From JAFMJV01 sp963800275 (lineage in GTDB: Bacteria > Chloroflexota > Limnocylindria > Limnocylindrales > CSP1-4): a stretch of DNA of 64,000 nucleotides. Location of the stretch: contig CAWDAI010000007.1 of the NCBI GenBank assembly GCA_963800275.1, positions 554,027 through 618,026 on the forward strand, read 5' to 3'. The notes beneath the pieces were generated by a model. It did not search any database. It had not been told where the DNA came from and worked only from the letters and a program-made list of their open reading frames with translations. Shown one piece after another: positions 23,372-32,011 of the stretch. Both the position numbers and the translations under genes were made by a program. Position 1 is the stretch's first letter; each line of letters begins with the position of its first letter.

Positions 23372-24583
23372 ATGTCCACCGATGCACGGTCACACGGATT
23401 CGGCACTCGTGCGATCAAGGCCGCCACGCGCCCGCCGCGCGTCGAGCAGCAGCCGGCCGCGGTGCCCATCTACCAGTCGGCCACGTTCCACGCCGAGGAC
23501 GTCGAGGACTACGCCCAGCTGATCGGCTTCCAGAAGCCGGGCTACACCTACTCGCGCCTGGAGAACCCGACGGCGGACGCCATGGCCGCGGCCTTCGCCG
23601 AGATGCACGGCGCCGAATCCGGCTACGCCTTCGGTTCCGGCATGGCTGCCATCCACGCCACGCTGGTGGCGCTGGTGCAGGCCGGCGACCGCATCGTCAG
23701 CACGCAGGCCGTGTACGGGTCTACGCGTTCGCTGATGGAGCGGGTGCTGGCGCCGCTGGGCGTGGAGACCGTGTTCGTCGATCCGACCGACCTCGATGCC
23801 GTCGAGGCCGCGCTGGCCGGCGGCCGGACGCGGGTGCTGTACGCGGAGACGATCTCCAATCCGACCATGGTCGTGGCCGACCTCGAGCGCCTCGCGGAGC
23901 GTGGTCATGGCCACGGTGCCACGGTCGTGGTCGACAACACCTTCGCCTCGCCCTACATCTGCGCGCCACGCTCGCTGGACGTGGACGTGGTCGTGGAATC
24001 GGCGACCAAGTGGCTCGGCGGGCACTCGGACGTCATCGCCGGTGCGGTCGCAGGCGAGCGCGGCTTCATCGAGCGCGTCCGCACGGTCGCCACCGACACC
24101 GGCGGCATCGTGGCGCCGTTCAGCGCGTTCCTCGTCCTGCGTGGGATGCAGACGCTGCACGTGCGCATGGACCGCCACTCGGCTTCGGCATTGGCGCTCG
24201 CGCGGCAGCTGGAGGCTGCACCCGGCGTGGCGGGCGTCACCTATCCGGGCCTGCCCAGCCATCCCCAGGCAGCCGTCGCCCAGCGGGAGCTGCGACGGGG
24301 CGGAGGCATGCTGGCCATCGACCTCGGGAGCCGGGCGGCCGCGGCGGCCTTCATCGATGGCCTGCAGATCCCGCCGGTGACCGCGACCCTCGGCAGCGTC
24401 GTGACCTACGCCGTCCACCCGCCGAGCGCGACGCATCGGCAGCTCGACGAGCGGCAGCTGGCCGAGGCCGGCATCGCTCCCGGGCTCGTGCGCATCTCCG
24501 TGGGCCTGGAAGACGTGGACGACCTGCTCGCAGACATGGCGGTGGCACTCATCAGCGCCGCGGAGGCCGGCCTCGGCGCCTGA
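23372..24583 (+). CDS. Cys/Met-metabolism PLP-dependent enzyme (trans-sulfuration family)
   Basis: 403 residues. The PLP lysine is Lys213 in SATKWLGGHSDVIAG. Other family blocks are YSRLENPTADAMAAAFAEMHGA, the aromatic-Gly YGSTRSLM region, and the C-terminal LVRISVGLEDVDDLLADM. It could be a methionine gamma-lyase, O-acetylhomoserine sulfhydrylase or cystathionine gamma-synthase/lyase; the sequence does not decide. Start ATG 23372. The next gene begins 3 bases after the stop. Confidence 0.9.
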   Translation: MSTDARSHGFGTRAIKAATRPPRVEQQPAAVPIYQSATFHAEDVEDYAQLIGFQKPGYTYSRLENPTADAMAAAFAEMHGAESGYAFGSGMAAIHATLVALVQAGDRIVSTQAVYGSTRSLMERVLAPLGVETVFVDPTDLDAVEAALAGGRTRVLYAETISNPTMVVADLERLAERGHGHGATVVVDNTFASPYICAPRSLDVDVVVESATKWLGGHSDVIAGAVAGERGFIERVRTVATDTGGIVAPFSAFLVLRGMQTLHVRMDRHSASALALARQLEAAPGVAGVTYPGLPSHPQAAVAQRELRRGGGMLAIDLGSRAAAAAFIDGLQIPPVTATLGSVVTYAVHPPSATHRQLDERQLAEAGIAPGLVRISVGLEDVDDLLADMAVALISAAEAGLGA

Positions 24584-24586
24584 GCC

Positions 24587-26050
24587 ATGGGACTGGCGCG
24601 GATGGGGGCGGCCGCCTGGCGTCTGCTGACCGATGTCCGCTTCGCGGTGGTGCTCATCGCGTTGCTGGCGCTGGCCGGGCTCGTGGGCATGCTGGTCCGC
24701 CAGTTCCCGGTCACCGCGGCCGACGATCCCGCCCGCTACGCGGCCGAGCTGGCCACGATGCAGGCTGCCTGGGACGGTTTGCCGGCGGGATCGCTCATCG
24801 TGGCCACCTTCGACCGGCTGGGCTTCTTCAGCGTCTTCTCGACGCCCTGGTTCCTGCTGCTGATGACGGTCCTGGTGCTGTCGATCATCTGCTGCACGCT
24901 CGACCGCACCCCGCGCCTGTGGCGTTCGGTCAGCCACGTGCGGGTGGTGCAGCCGGCGGCCTTCTACGCACCGGCTCGTGCCCAACGCGCCCTCGTGAGC
25001 GGGGCAGGGGAGGCTGCCGTCGCAGCGGTCGAGGGCGCCTTTCGACGACGGCACTTCCGGCGCCGCAAGTCGGTCGTGGAGGGAGGCGCCACCTACGTCT
25101 ACGGCGACCGCAACCAGTACGGCAAGCTGGCCACCCTGCTGACCCACGCAGGCCTGGTGCTGTTCCTGCTGGCCGGGGCCGTGACCGTGGCCGCCGGCTT
25201 CGAGACCGTCGTCTTCGTGGGCGAGGGGCAGACCGCCCCAGTCCGTGCCGTGGGCACCCCCGGCAACCTGCTGGTCAAGAACCAGGCCTTCGAGGCCCCG
25301 CGGCGGGCGGACGGGTCGTTCGCTGACTACAGCACCGACCTGTCGGTCTACCAGGATGGCGCGGAGGTGGCCCGCAAGACCATCCGCGTCAACGACCCCC
25401 TGCTGGCCGGTGGCTTCGTCTTCCACCAGAACACCTTCGGGCCGGCCGCGGAGTTGACCATCCATGATGCTTCCGGGGCGCTCGTGTGGGACGGGCCGCT
25501 CCTGCTCGACGACGAGGTGGCGGGAGCGCCGCAGGGGTTCATGACCATCCCTGGCGCCGACGTGGGGCTGGTGGCCGTGCTCACGCCGACCGCTGACGGC
25601 ACGCCCGCGCTCGTGCTCCAGGGCGTTGGTCCCGCCGACTCCCAGACCGAGCGCAACCCGACCCTCTTCCTGGTGACGATCCCGATGGGCGTCACGACCG
25701 ACCCGGAGGTCACCGCCGGCCAGTCCATCACCTGGGGTGGCATGGGCAGCTGGACCGGCCTGGTCATCAAGCGCGATCCCGGCCAGCCCATCGTGTGGAT
25801 CGCCTTCGGGCTGCTCATCGTGGGCCTGGTGCTCACCTTCTACTTCCCCCGCCGGCGGGCCTGGGCCCGCATCGACGGGGACCGGATCGAACTGGCCTTC
25901 ACGGCCGACCGTTACGTTGACGCCGACCGTGAGTTCGGGGCCCTGACCGAGGCCGTGGCCGCGGGCACGGGCGGGACGATCGAGGGCGCGGGCGGGACGA
26001 TCGAGGCCACGAGCCGGCGGATCGAAGGCACGAGCACGTCTGGCGGCTGA
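24587..26050 (+). CDS. resB: ResB-like cytochrome c biogenesis protein
   Basis: 487 residues. Three N-terminal transmembrane helices (about 18-40, 83-105, 180-205), a large external domain, and a last helix at about 403-423 (VWIAFGLLIVGLVLTFYFP) follow the Ccs1/ResB plan for delivering apocytochrome c and heme. The usual partner ResC/CcsA is not next to it. The C-terminus has a short GGTIEGA-type repeat. Probably cotranscribed with the preceding PLP enzyme. Confidence 0.85.
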   Translation: MGLARMGAAAWRLLTDVRFAVVLIALLALAGLVGMLVRQFPVTAADDPARYAAELATMQAAWDGLPAGSLIVATFDRLGFFSVFSTPWFLLLMTVLVLSIICCTLDRTPRLWRSVSHVRVVQPAAFYAPARAQRALVSGAGEAAVAAVEGAFRRRHFRRRKSVVEGGATYVYGDRNQYGKLATLLTHAGLVLFLLAGAVTVAAGFETVVFVGEGQTAPVRAVGTPGNLLVKNQAFEAPRRADGSFADYSTDLSVYQDGAEVARKTIRVNDPLLAGGFVFHQNTFGPAAELTIHDASGALVWDGPLLLDDEVAGAPQGFMTIPGADVGLVAVLTPTADGTPALVLQGVGPADSQTERNPTLFLVTIPMGVTTDPEVTAGQSITWGGMGSWTGLVIKRDPGQPIVWIAFGLLIVGLVLTFYFPRRRAWARIDGDRIELAFTADRYVDADREFGALTEAVAAGTGGTIEGAGGTIEATSRRIEGTSTSGG

Positions 26051-26261
26051 GCCGAGCACGTCTGGCGGCTGAGCCGAGCAGCTCTGGCCGCTGAGTCGAC
26101 CGAGTCGGGTGCCAATTCGTCCTTGGACTGGACCTGATGCGTAACCGGCCGGTCACCGACAGCGGGCGCCGCGTGGCCTACCCTCGAGACTGGTCGTGCT
26201 GCCTCACCGTGTGCCCGCAGCAGTCGCCGGGTACAGCCCACGGCCCGGAAAAGGAGACGCA

Positions 26262-27644
26262 GTGGTCATCGAAGTAGCCTCCAACGATCCGCTCGACAAG
26301 ATCCAGGCCGCCAAGGACCGGGACATCCGATTCGTCGAGCTCCAGTTCACCGACCTGCTCGGCATCGTCAAGGGCATCACCATCCCGCTCTACCGGTTGG
26401 AGGAATCGCTCGAGCACGGGACCTGGTTCGACGGTTCGTCGATCGAGGGCTTCACCCGCATCGCCGAGTCCGACCAGTGGCTGGCCCCGGACATGAACAC
26501 GTTCGCCGAGATCCCCTGGCAGAACGGCGAGTTCTCTGCCGGCCCGCTCGGCAGCCGCGGCACCGCCCGCGTCATCTGCGACGTCATGACCCCCGACGGC
26601 CAGCCCTTCGTGGGTGATCCGCGCGGCGTGCTCAAGAAGCAGCTCAAGCGGGCCGAGGAGATGGGCTACATCTGGAACGCGGGTCCGGAGCTCGAGTTCT
26701 TCCTCTTCCGCAAGGGCGCGGAGGGGGGCATCGCGCCGCTGCCGCATGACGCCGGCGGCTACTTCGACTTCTCCACCGACCTGGCCCAGTCCGTGCGCCG
26801 CGACATGGTCAACGCGCTCGAGATGTTCGGCATCCGCGTCGAGGCCGCGCACCACGAGGTCGCCTACGGCCAGCATGAGATCGACTTCCAATACAGCGAT
26901 GGCCTGACCACGGCCGACAACGCGGTGACCTTCAAGTTCACGCTCAAGGCCATCGCCCAGCTGCACGGTCTCTACGCGACCTTCATGCCCAAGCCGATCG
27001 AGGGCATCAACGGTTCCGGCATGCACACGCACCAGAGCCTCTTCTCGATCGAGGAGCAGAAGAACGCCTTCGCCGAGCCGCGCAGCAAGTACGGCCTGTC
27101 CAAGCTGGCCCAGTCGTACATGGCCGGCGTCCTGACGCACGCTCGCGGCATGTCCGCCCTGCTCGCGCCGCTCGTCAACAGCTACAAGCGCCTGGTACCC
27201 GGCTACGAGGCTCCGACGTACCTGACCTGGGGTCGCACCAACCGCTCCGCGCTGATCCGCGTGCCCAAGGTCTCCCCCGGCCGCTCGGTCGAGGCCACGC
27301 GCGTGGAGGTCCGCTGCCCGGACCCGACGGCCAATACCTACCTGGCCTTCGCAGCCATGCTGGCGGCCGGCTTGGACGGCATCGAGAAGGGCATGAAGCT
27401 GGGCGATCCGGTCGAGGAGTCGCTCTTCGAGATGACCGCCGATCGCGTGGCCGAGAAGGGCATCAAGGAGATGCCGGGCTCCCTGGGCGAGGCCGTCGAG
27501 GCGCTCAAGCAGGACGAGGTCATCGCCGAAGCCCTGGGCGACCACGTGTATACGCACTACATCGAAGCCAAGCAGGAAGAGTGGGACGAGTACAAGACCA
27601 CCGTCACCCAGTGGGAGCTGGACCGCTACCTCGAGGCCTACTAG
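26262..27644 (+). CDS. glnA: glutamine synthetase, type I
   Basis: 460 residues; makes glutamine from glutamate, ammonia and ATP. Motifs: WFDGSSIEGF, GPELEFFLF, the ATP-region NGSGMHTHQSLF, and NRSALIRVPKVSPGRSVEATRVEVRCPDPTAN in short blocks. There is no NLYDLP adenylylation site near the C-terminus, so regulation by adenylylation is not expected (short GSI class). GTG 26262 chosen because AAGGAG lies at 26251-26256. Followed by two strong hairpins. Confidence 0.96.
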   Translation: MVIEVASNDPLDKIQAAKDRDIRFVELQFTDLLGIVKGITIPLYRLEESLEHGTWFDGSSIEGFTRIAESDQWLAPDMNTFAEIPWQNGEFSAGPLGSRGTARVICDVMTPDGQPFVGDPRGVLKKQLKRAEEMGYIWNAGPELEFFLFRKGAEGGIAPLPHDAGGYFDFSTDLAQSVRRDMVNALEMFGIRVEAAHHEVAYGQHEIDFQYSDGLTTADNAVTFKFTLKAIAQLHGLYATFMPKPIEGINGSGMHTHQSLFSIEEQKNAFAEPRSKYGLSKLAQSYMAGVLTHARGMSALLAPLVNSYKRLVPGYEAPTYLTWGRTNRSALIRVPKVSPGRSVEATRVEVRCPDPTANTYLAFAAMLAAGLDGIEKGMKLGDPVEESLFEMTADRVAEKGIKEMPGSLGEAVEALKQDEVIAEALGDHVYTHYIEAKQEEWDEYKTTVTQWELDRYLEAY

Positions 27645-27676
27645 CCGAACACAGGCGCTTCCCCCTGGAAGTCGCA

Positions 27677-27740
27677 CTCCCGGAGCTGTGAGGCGCTCCG
27701 GGAGCTAACGAGACGGGCGGTGGATGGTCCACCGCCCGTC
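27677..27740 (+). terminator. double hairpin after glnA
   Basis: First stem CTCCCGGAGC/GCTCCGGGAG (27677-27686 with 27695-27704); second stem GACGGGCGGTGGA/TCCACCGCCCGTC (27712-27724 with 27728-27740, loop TGG). Both are perfect. There is no U-tract, so termination may rely on structure alone. Confidence 0.7.
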
Positions 27741-27775
27741 GTCGATGCCCTCGCCGCCGAGCCTAGACTGCGGCT

Positions 27776-28678
27776 GTGACACCGCTTTCCGGATCCGCGA
27801 GCCCCGGATCATCGGCGCCGTTCGGGGTCGATTCGATGGTCGCGCCGCTGCGGCGCGTGGCCATGCGCCGGCCCGGTGCCGTCCTCACGGCCGACCCCGG
27901 CCGCTGGCACTACGCGAAGGCCATCGCCGCCGGCGCCATGCGGTCCCAGTACACAGCGTTCGTGGACCTGCTCGAGAGTGAGGACGTGGTCATCGAGTGG
28001 CTCGACGAGGCCGACGATGAGCTGGCCAATTCGTTCTTCACCTTCGACCCCTCGTTCGTCGTGCCCGCGGGCGCCATCATCCTGCGGCCGGGCAAGTCGC
28101 TGCGAGTGGGCGAGGCCGACCTGCATGCCCGGTTCTACGCGGGACGGATGCCGGTCATCGGCGCGATCGAGACGCCAGGAACCGTGGAGGGCGGCGACTG
28201 CTGCTGGCTCGACTCGACGACGCTGGCGGTCGGTCGCGGCTTCCGCACCAACCAGGCCGGCATCAAGCAGTTGACCGACCTCCTGGCGCCACAGGGCATC
28301 ACGGTGGAGGCCTATGACATGCCCTACGGCCAGGGGCCGGAAGCCTGTCTCCACCTGCTCTCGGTGGTCAACCCGCTCGACACGGACCTATCGCTGGTCC
28401 ACGCTCCACTCGTGCCGGTGGCCCTCTACGAGCGGATGCTGTCGATGGGCTACCAGTTACTGGACGTGCCGGCCGACGAATACGAGGCCAGCGCCGGGCT
28501 GAGCGTCAACGTCCTCGCGCTCGCGCCGCGCCGCTGCCTCGCCATCGCTGGTCTTCCCGCTACGGCCGAGCTGATGCGCGCTGCCGGCTGCGAGGTCCTC
28601 ACCTTCGAGGCCGATGCCCTGTGCCTGCCCTGTGAAGGTGGGCCGACCTGCCTGACCAGGCCGCTCCAGCGAGGCTAG
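27776..28678 (+). CDS. dimethylarginine dimethylaminohydrolase-like amidinohydrolase
   Basis: 300 residues of the guanidino-modifying (pentein) superfamily. The block TVEGGDCCWLD, the catalytic His in ACLHLLSVVNPLD (about 199) and the nucleophilic Cys in GGPTCLTRPL near the C-terminus follow DDAH layout, making hydrolysis of (methyl)arginine to citrulline likely. Arginine deiminase-like activity cannot be excluded. Start GTG 27776; ATG 27836 is an alternative giving a shorter N-terminus. Confidence 0.8.
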   Translation: MTPLSGSASPGSSAPFGVDSMVAPLRRVAMRRPGAVLTADPGRWHYAKAIAAGAMRSQYTAFVDLLESEDVVIEWLDEADDELANSFFTFDPSFVVPAGAIILRPGKSLRVGEADLHARFYAGRMPVIGAIETPGTVEGGDCCWLDSTTLAVGRGFRTNQAGIKQLTDLLAPQGITVEAYDMPYGQGPEACLHLLSVVNPLDTDLSLVHAPLVPVALYERMLSMGYQLLDVPADEYEASAGLSVNVLALAPRRCLAIAGLPATAELMRAAGCEVLTFEADALCLPCEGGPTCLTRPLQRG

Positions 28679-28966
28679 AGACTTCCCACGGCCGGCGACG
28701 TCAGATGCCTGCTGGAGCCGCGATCCGAACCCCAGCCCGGCGCTTGTCCCGCCCCGTGCGCCAGTCGACCGCCGAAACGCAGCGCGGCCCGAACTTCGCC
28801 GGCAACAGGCGTCGCATGGCGCTCCATCCGAGACGATCGTCGCCAGAGTGGCGGGACCTGGGGGCTCACCGGTCGAATGGCATCCCCCATGGGACAGGCC
28901 AGACGTGGCTCAGGCGCCGGCGCTGACGAGCACCTCGGCGCCGACACCCAGATCGCCTGCGGACCG

Positions 28967-29012
28967 TTGACAACGGCTGAATGGTCGTCCACCCTGAATG
29001 ACTGTTCAGTCA
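28967..29012 (+). promoter_or_regulatory. promoter with TetR-type operator for SDR-tetR operon
   Basis: TTGACA at 28967-28972 lies within CGTTGACAACG. Downstream, TGACTG-TT-CAGTCA at 28999-29012 is a perfect 14-base dyad of the kind bound by TetR proteins. A TetR gene is the second gene of the operon that follows. No other gene is supported in 28679-29132. Confidence 0.5.
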
Positions 29013-29132
29013 CAGTTGCGCTGAGTGGCCGAGGGCAGGTACCGAGGCCAGATACCAGGGGCAGATGCCAAGGTTGATGCCGAGGCTAGATACCGCCGGC
29101 CGGGCGCATCCAGATCGAGGGAGGAGTTGACC

Positions 29133-30062
29133 ATGATGGCTTGGACCCTCGACGACATGCCCGACCAGAGCGGTAAGCTCGCCGTCATCACCGGCGCCAA
29201 CAGCGGCCTTGGCTTCGAGGCCAGTCGTGAGCTGGCGCGCAAGGGCGCCACGGTCGTCATGGCCGTACGTGACGTGGAGAAGGGCCAGGCCGCGGCCGAC
29301 CGCATCGCGGCTGAGATCGCGCACGCCGAAGTGGATGTGCGCCCACTCGACCTCGGCTCGCTCGACTCGGTGCGCGACTTCGCCGCCGCGGTTCGCGAGA
29401 AGCACGATCACATCGACATCCTGCTCAACAACGCCGGTCTCATGGCCACCCCGGCGTCGGAGACCGCTGACGGCTTCGAGATGCAGGTCGGTACCAACCA
29501 CCTCGGCCACTTCGTGCTGACGGCAGAGCTGATGCCGCTGCTCGAAGCGGCCCCGGCTGGACGCGTGGTGACCATGACCAGCGTGGCGCGGGCCCAGGGC
29601 CGGCCGCTGGACGAGCACAGGACCCGGCTCGACAGCGGTTACAAGCCATGGCAGGCGTACGGCGACTCCAAGCTGGCCAACTATCAGTTCGGCATCGAGC
29701 TCGCGCGCCGGTCGGAGGCAGCCGGATCGAGTGTCAGCAGCCTGGTCGCCCACCCGGGTCTGGCGCATACGAATCTGCAGGTGGCTACCGTCGAGAACGC
29801 CGGCACCGGGTTTTCCGGTCGCTTCTGGCAGGTAGCCGCCCGCTACTTCGGGATGCCGCCCAAAGACGGCGTCTTGCCCGCGCTCCGTGCCGCTACGGAT
29901 CCCGACGCGGGCAACGGCGAATTCTACGGGCCGCGCTGGAACATGCGCGGTGCGCCGGTCCGGCTGAGCCCGGACTCGAAGCGCGCTGCCAAGGCTGACA
30001 CCGAGCGGATGTGGCGCATCAGCGAGGCCGAGACGGGTACGGTGTTCAGCCTTGGCAAGTAG
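29133..30062 (+). CDS. SDR-family oxidoreductase (retinol dehydrogenase-like)
   Basis: 309 residues. NAD(P)-binding motif TGANSGLGFE (about 19-28), NNAG near 93, and the catalytic YGDSKLANYQF (Tyr-x3-Lys). The closest pattern is the retinol dehydrogenase/protochlorophyllide-reductase-like branch; substrate unknown. ATG 29133 preceded by GAGGGAGGAG at 29117-29126. Likely coexpressed with and repressed by the TetR protein encoded next. Confidence 0.88.
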   Translation: MMAWTLDDMPDQSGKLAVITGANSGLGFEASRELARKGATVVMAVRDVEKGQAAADRIAAEIAHAEVDVRPLDLGSLDSVRDFAAAVREKHDHIDILLNNAGLMATPASETADGFEMQVGTNHLGHFVLTAELMPLLEAAPAGRVVTMTSVARAQGRPLDEHRTRLDSGYKPWQAYGDSKLANYQFGIELARRSEAAGSSVSSLVAHPGLAHTNLQVATVENAGTGFSGRFWQVAARYFGMPPKDGVLPALRAATDPDAGNGEFYGPRWNMRGAPVRLSPDSKRAAKADTERMWRISEAETGTVFSLGK

Positions 30063-30069
30063 GACGGAC

Positions 30070-30636
30070 GTGGCAACGAGGTCGAAGGCGGTCGATCGTG
30101 CCGCCTTGCTGCGCAGGTCGCTGCTCGAGCTCGTGGCCGAGCGCGGTTTTCGGGGCACGAGCATGGCCGCGGTGGCCGAGCGAGCGGGCGTCGCGACCGG
30201 CACGGCCTATGTGCACTACGACTCCAAGGACGAGCTTATCGTGGCCGCCTACGTGGAGATCAAGCTGTCGCTGGGTCGGGCCGCGGTCACGGGTCTCCCC
30301 CCGGTCGGTTCGACCCACGACCGCTTTATCACCGTCTGGCGCAACGTCTACGGCCACTTGGCGGCGGACCCTGCGCAGGCCCGCTACCTGGCCCAGCTCG
30401 AGTCCTCGCCATACCTGTGGCGAGGCCATGAGGCGCTGCTGCAGACCGATGACCCACTCATCGCCGCCTCGAGCGAGCTCATGGAAGAGGCCATCGACCT
30501 GCCCATCGCGGTGCTCTGGGACCTCGCGGTGGGGCCAGCCGTCCGACTTGCAGCGGACACCTCGACGACCTTGGAGCCGGACCAGCTCGAGCAGCTCGCG
30601 GAAGCCTGCTGGCGAGCGCTGCGCAAGCCTCTGTGA
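30070..30636 (+). CDS. TetR/AcrR-family regulator
   Basis: 188 residues. N-terminal helix-turn-helix: LVAERGFRGTSMAAVAERAGVATGTAYVHYDSKDELI in short, the classic TetR pattern. The C-terminal helical domain would bind ligand. GTG 30070 starts 7 bases after the SDR stop; an in-frame TTG at 30052 overlaps that gene. Probable operator at 28999-29012 suggests autoregulation of the SDR operon. Confidence 0.88.
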   Translation: MATRSKAVDRAALLRRSLLELVAERGFRGTSMAAVAERAGVATGTAYVHYDSKDELIVAAYVEIKLSLGRAAVTGLPPVGSTHDRFITVWRNVYGHLAADPAQARYLAQLESSPYLWRGHEALLQTDDPLIAASSELMEEAIDLPIAVLWDLAVGPAVRLAADTSTTLEPDQLEQLAEACWRALRKPL

Positions 30637-30664
30637 GCCGCGATGAGCCCCCCGGGCGAGTGTC

Positions 30665-31801
30665 GTGAGGGCAGTCGCTCTCCGGCCGGGCGTCCCGGGT
30701 TCCGTGCATCTGCGGGACCTGCCCCGACCGTCGCTCGACTCCATTGCCGACGGCCGCGGCGTGCGCGTCTCGATGATCCGCGCCGGCCTCTGCGGCACCG
30801 ACGCCGACCTCGTGGCAGGGACGTACGGCGTGGCGCCGCCCGACGAGGACTTCCTCGTGCTCGGCCACGAGTCGCTCGGCCGCGTGGCCGAGCTCGGGTC
30901 GGCGGTCTCCGACGTCGCCGTTGGGCAGCTGGTCGTGATCACCATCCGCCGGCCCGGAAGCAGCGCCTACGACCGCATCGGCCGGCCGGACCTCTCGACC
31001 GACCCGGTCTTCATCGAGACCGGCATCAGCGAAGCTCACGGCTTCATGCGCGAGGAGCTGGTGGTCGATGCTGCCTTCCTCGTGCCCGTGCCGGAAGCGC
31101 TGGAGGACGTGGCCATCCTCACCGAGCCCTTGAGCTGCATCACCAAGTCACTGCGCCAGGCCGACCAGGTCCAGGCGCGACTCGAGCTGTGGGAGCCGCG
31201 ACGAGCGCTGGTGACCGGCGCGGGCACCATCGGCCTGCTGGCCACGCTCGCGCTGCGCCTGCGCGGTCTCGATGTCACCACCTATGCCCGGCGCCCGGCG
31301 CCCTATCGCAACGCCGAGCTCGTCGCTCGCCTCGGTGGGCGCTACGTCAGTGCTGCCGATACGGACCTGCCGGGCCTGGCCCGTCGGGACGGACCCTTCG
31401 ACATCGTGTTCGAGGGTTCCGGTGCACCCGCGCTCGTGGAGCCGGCCGCTGCTGCCCTGGCCCCGAACGGGGTGCTGGCCCTCTTCAGCGTCACGCCCGG
31501 CTCTCGCCCGCTCATCGTGGACATGGCCCGCCTGAACCAGGCGCTGGTGCTCTACAACCGCGTCATCGTCGGCAGCGCCGCAGCCGCGTGGGCCGACTAT
31601 GCCCAGGCGGTCGAGACCATCGGCCGAGCCCAGGCGGTCGAGACCATCGGCCGAGCCCAGGCCGGCCCGGACACGAGCGGCTGGCTGGCGGAGCTCATCA
31701 CCGACCGCCTCGACGGCTTCGACGTGTCAGCCATCGCAGGCCGCCTCGCGGGGGACGGGGAGCACATCAAGACGATCGTGGAGATCGCACCCCGGGCGTA
31801 G
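30665..31801 (+). CDS. glucose 1-dehydrogenase-like zinc dehydrogenase
   Basis: 378 residues, medium-chain dehydrogenase. CGTDADL (about 38-44), GHESLGRV with zinc ligands, ILTEPLSCITKSL and the Rossmann motif GAGTIGLLATL match the archaeal-type glucose/galactose dehydrogenase group. It contains a direct nine-residue duplication AQAVETIGR (DNA 31602-31655), probably a recent slippage event that keeps the frame. Follows the TetR gene on the same strand. Confidence 0.82.
   Translation: MRAVALRPGVPGSVHLRDLPRPSLDSIADGRGVRVSMIRAGLCGTDADLVAGTYGVAPPDEDFLVLGHESLGRVAELGSAVSDVAVGQLVVITIRRPGSSAYDRIGRPDLSTDPVFIETGISEAHGFMREELVVDAAFLVPVPEALEDVAILTEPLSCITKSLRQADQVQARLELWEPRRALVTGAGTIGLLATLALRLRGLDVTTYARRPAPYRNAELVARLGGRYVSAADTDLPGLARRDGPFDIVFEGSGAPALVEPAAAALAPNGVLALFSVTPGSRPLIVDMARLNQALVLYNRVIVGSAAAAWADYAQAVETIGRAQAVETIGRAQAGPDTSGWLAELITDRLDGFDVSAIAGRLAGDGEHIKTIVEIAPRA
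31602..31655 (+). repeat. 27-base in-frame tandem duplication
   Basis: Two identical 27-base units starting at 31602 and 31629 inside the dehydrogenase gene, with the first bases of a third at 31656. Adds nine residues without breaking the frame. Confidence 0.85.
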
Positions 31802-31822
31802 CGCAACGAAGGGCCTTACAGC

Positions 31823-31930
31823 GGGGCCGAGCTGCCCGGCGGGGCCGAGCTGCCCGGCGGGGCCGACCTGCCCGGCGGGGCCGAGCTGCCCGGCGGGGCC
31901 GACCTGCCCGGCGGGGCCGACCTGCCCGGC
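31823..31930 (+). repeat. 18-base minisatellite, six units
   Basis: Consensus GGGGCCGASCTGCCCGGC, six complete units and a diverged seventh. It lies between the dehydrogenase stop and the MFS gene and could form G-rich or hairpin structures. Confidence 0.85.
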
Positions 31931-32011
31931 GGGGCCGCTCCGCCGCTCATGAGGCCCACGCCGGCCTGCCATCTGCTGCCGCGGCCGGTCGGGCGTAGAG
32001 TGGGAGGACTC

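Noticed and set aside
23390..26059. 889-residue open frame on the minus strand
   Set aside because: Antisense shadow of the PLP enzyme and ResB genes in high-GC DNA; no motifs, His/Gly/Arg-rich composition.
26178..27677. 499-residue minus-strand frame
   Set aside because: Exact antisense of glutamine synthetase; no family signature.
28675..29013. 112-residue minus-strand ORF after the DDAH-like gene
   Set aside because: Arg/Pro/Ser-rich, no Shine-Dalgarno, overlaps the predicted TetR operator region.
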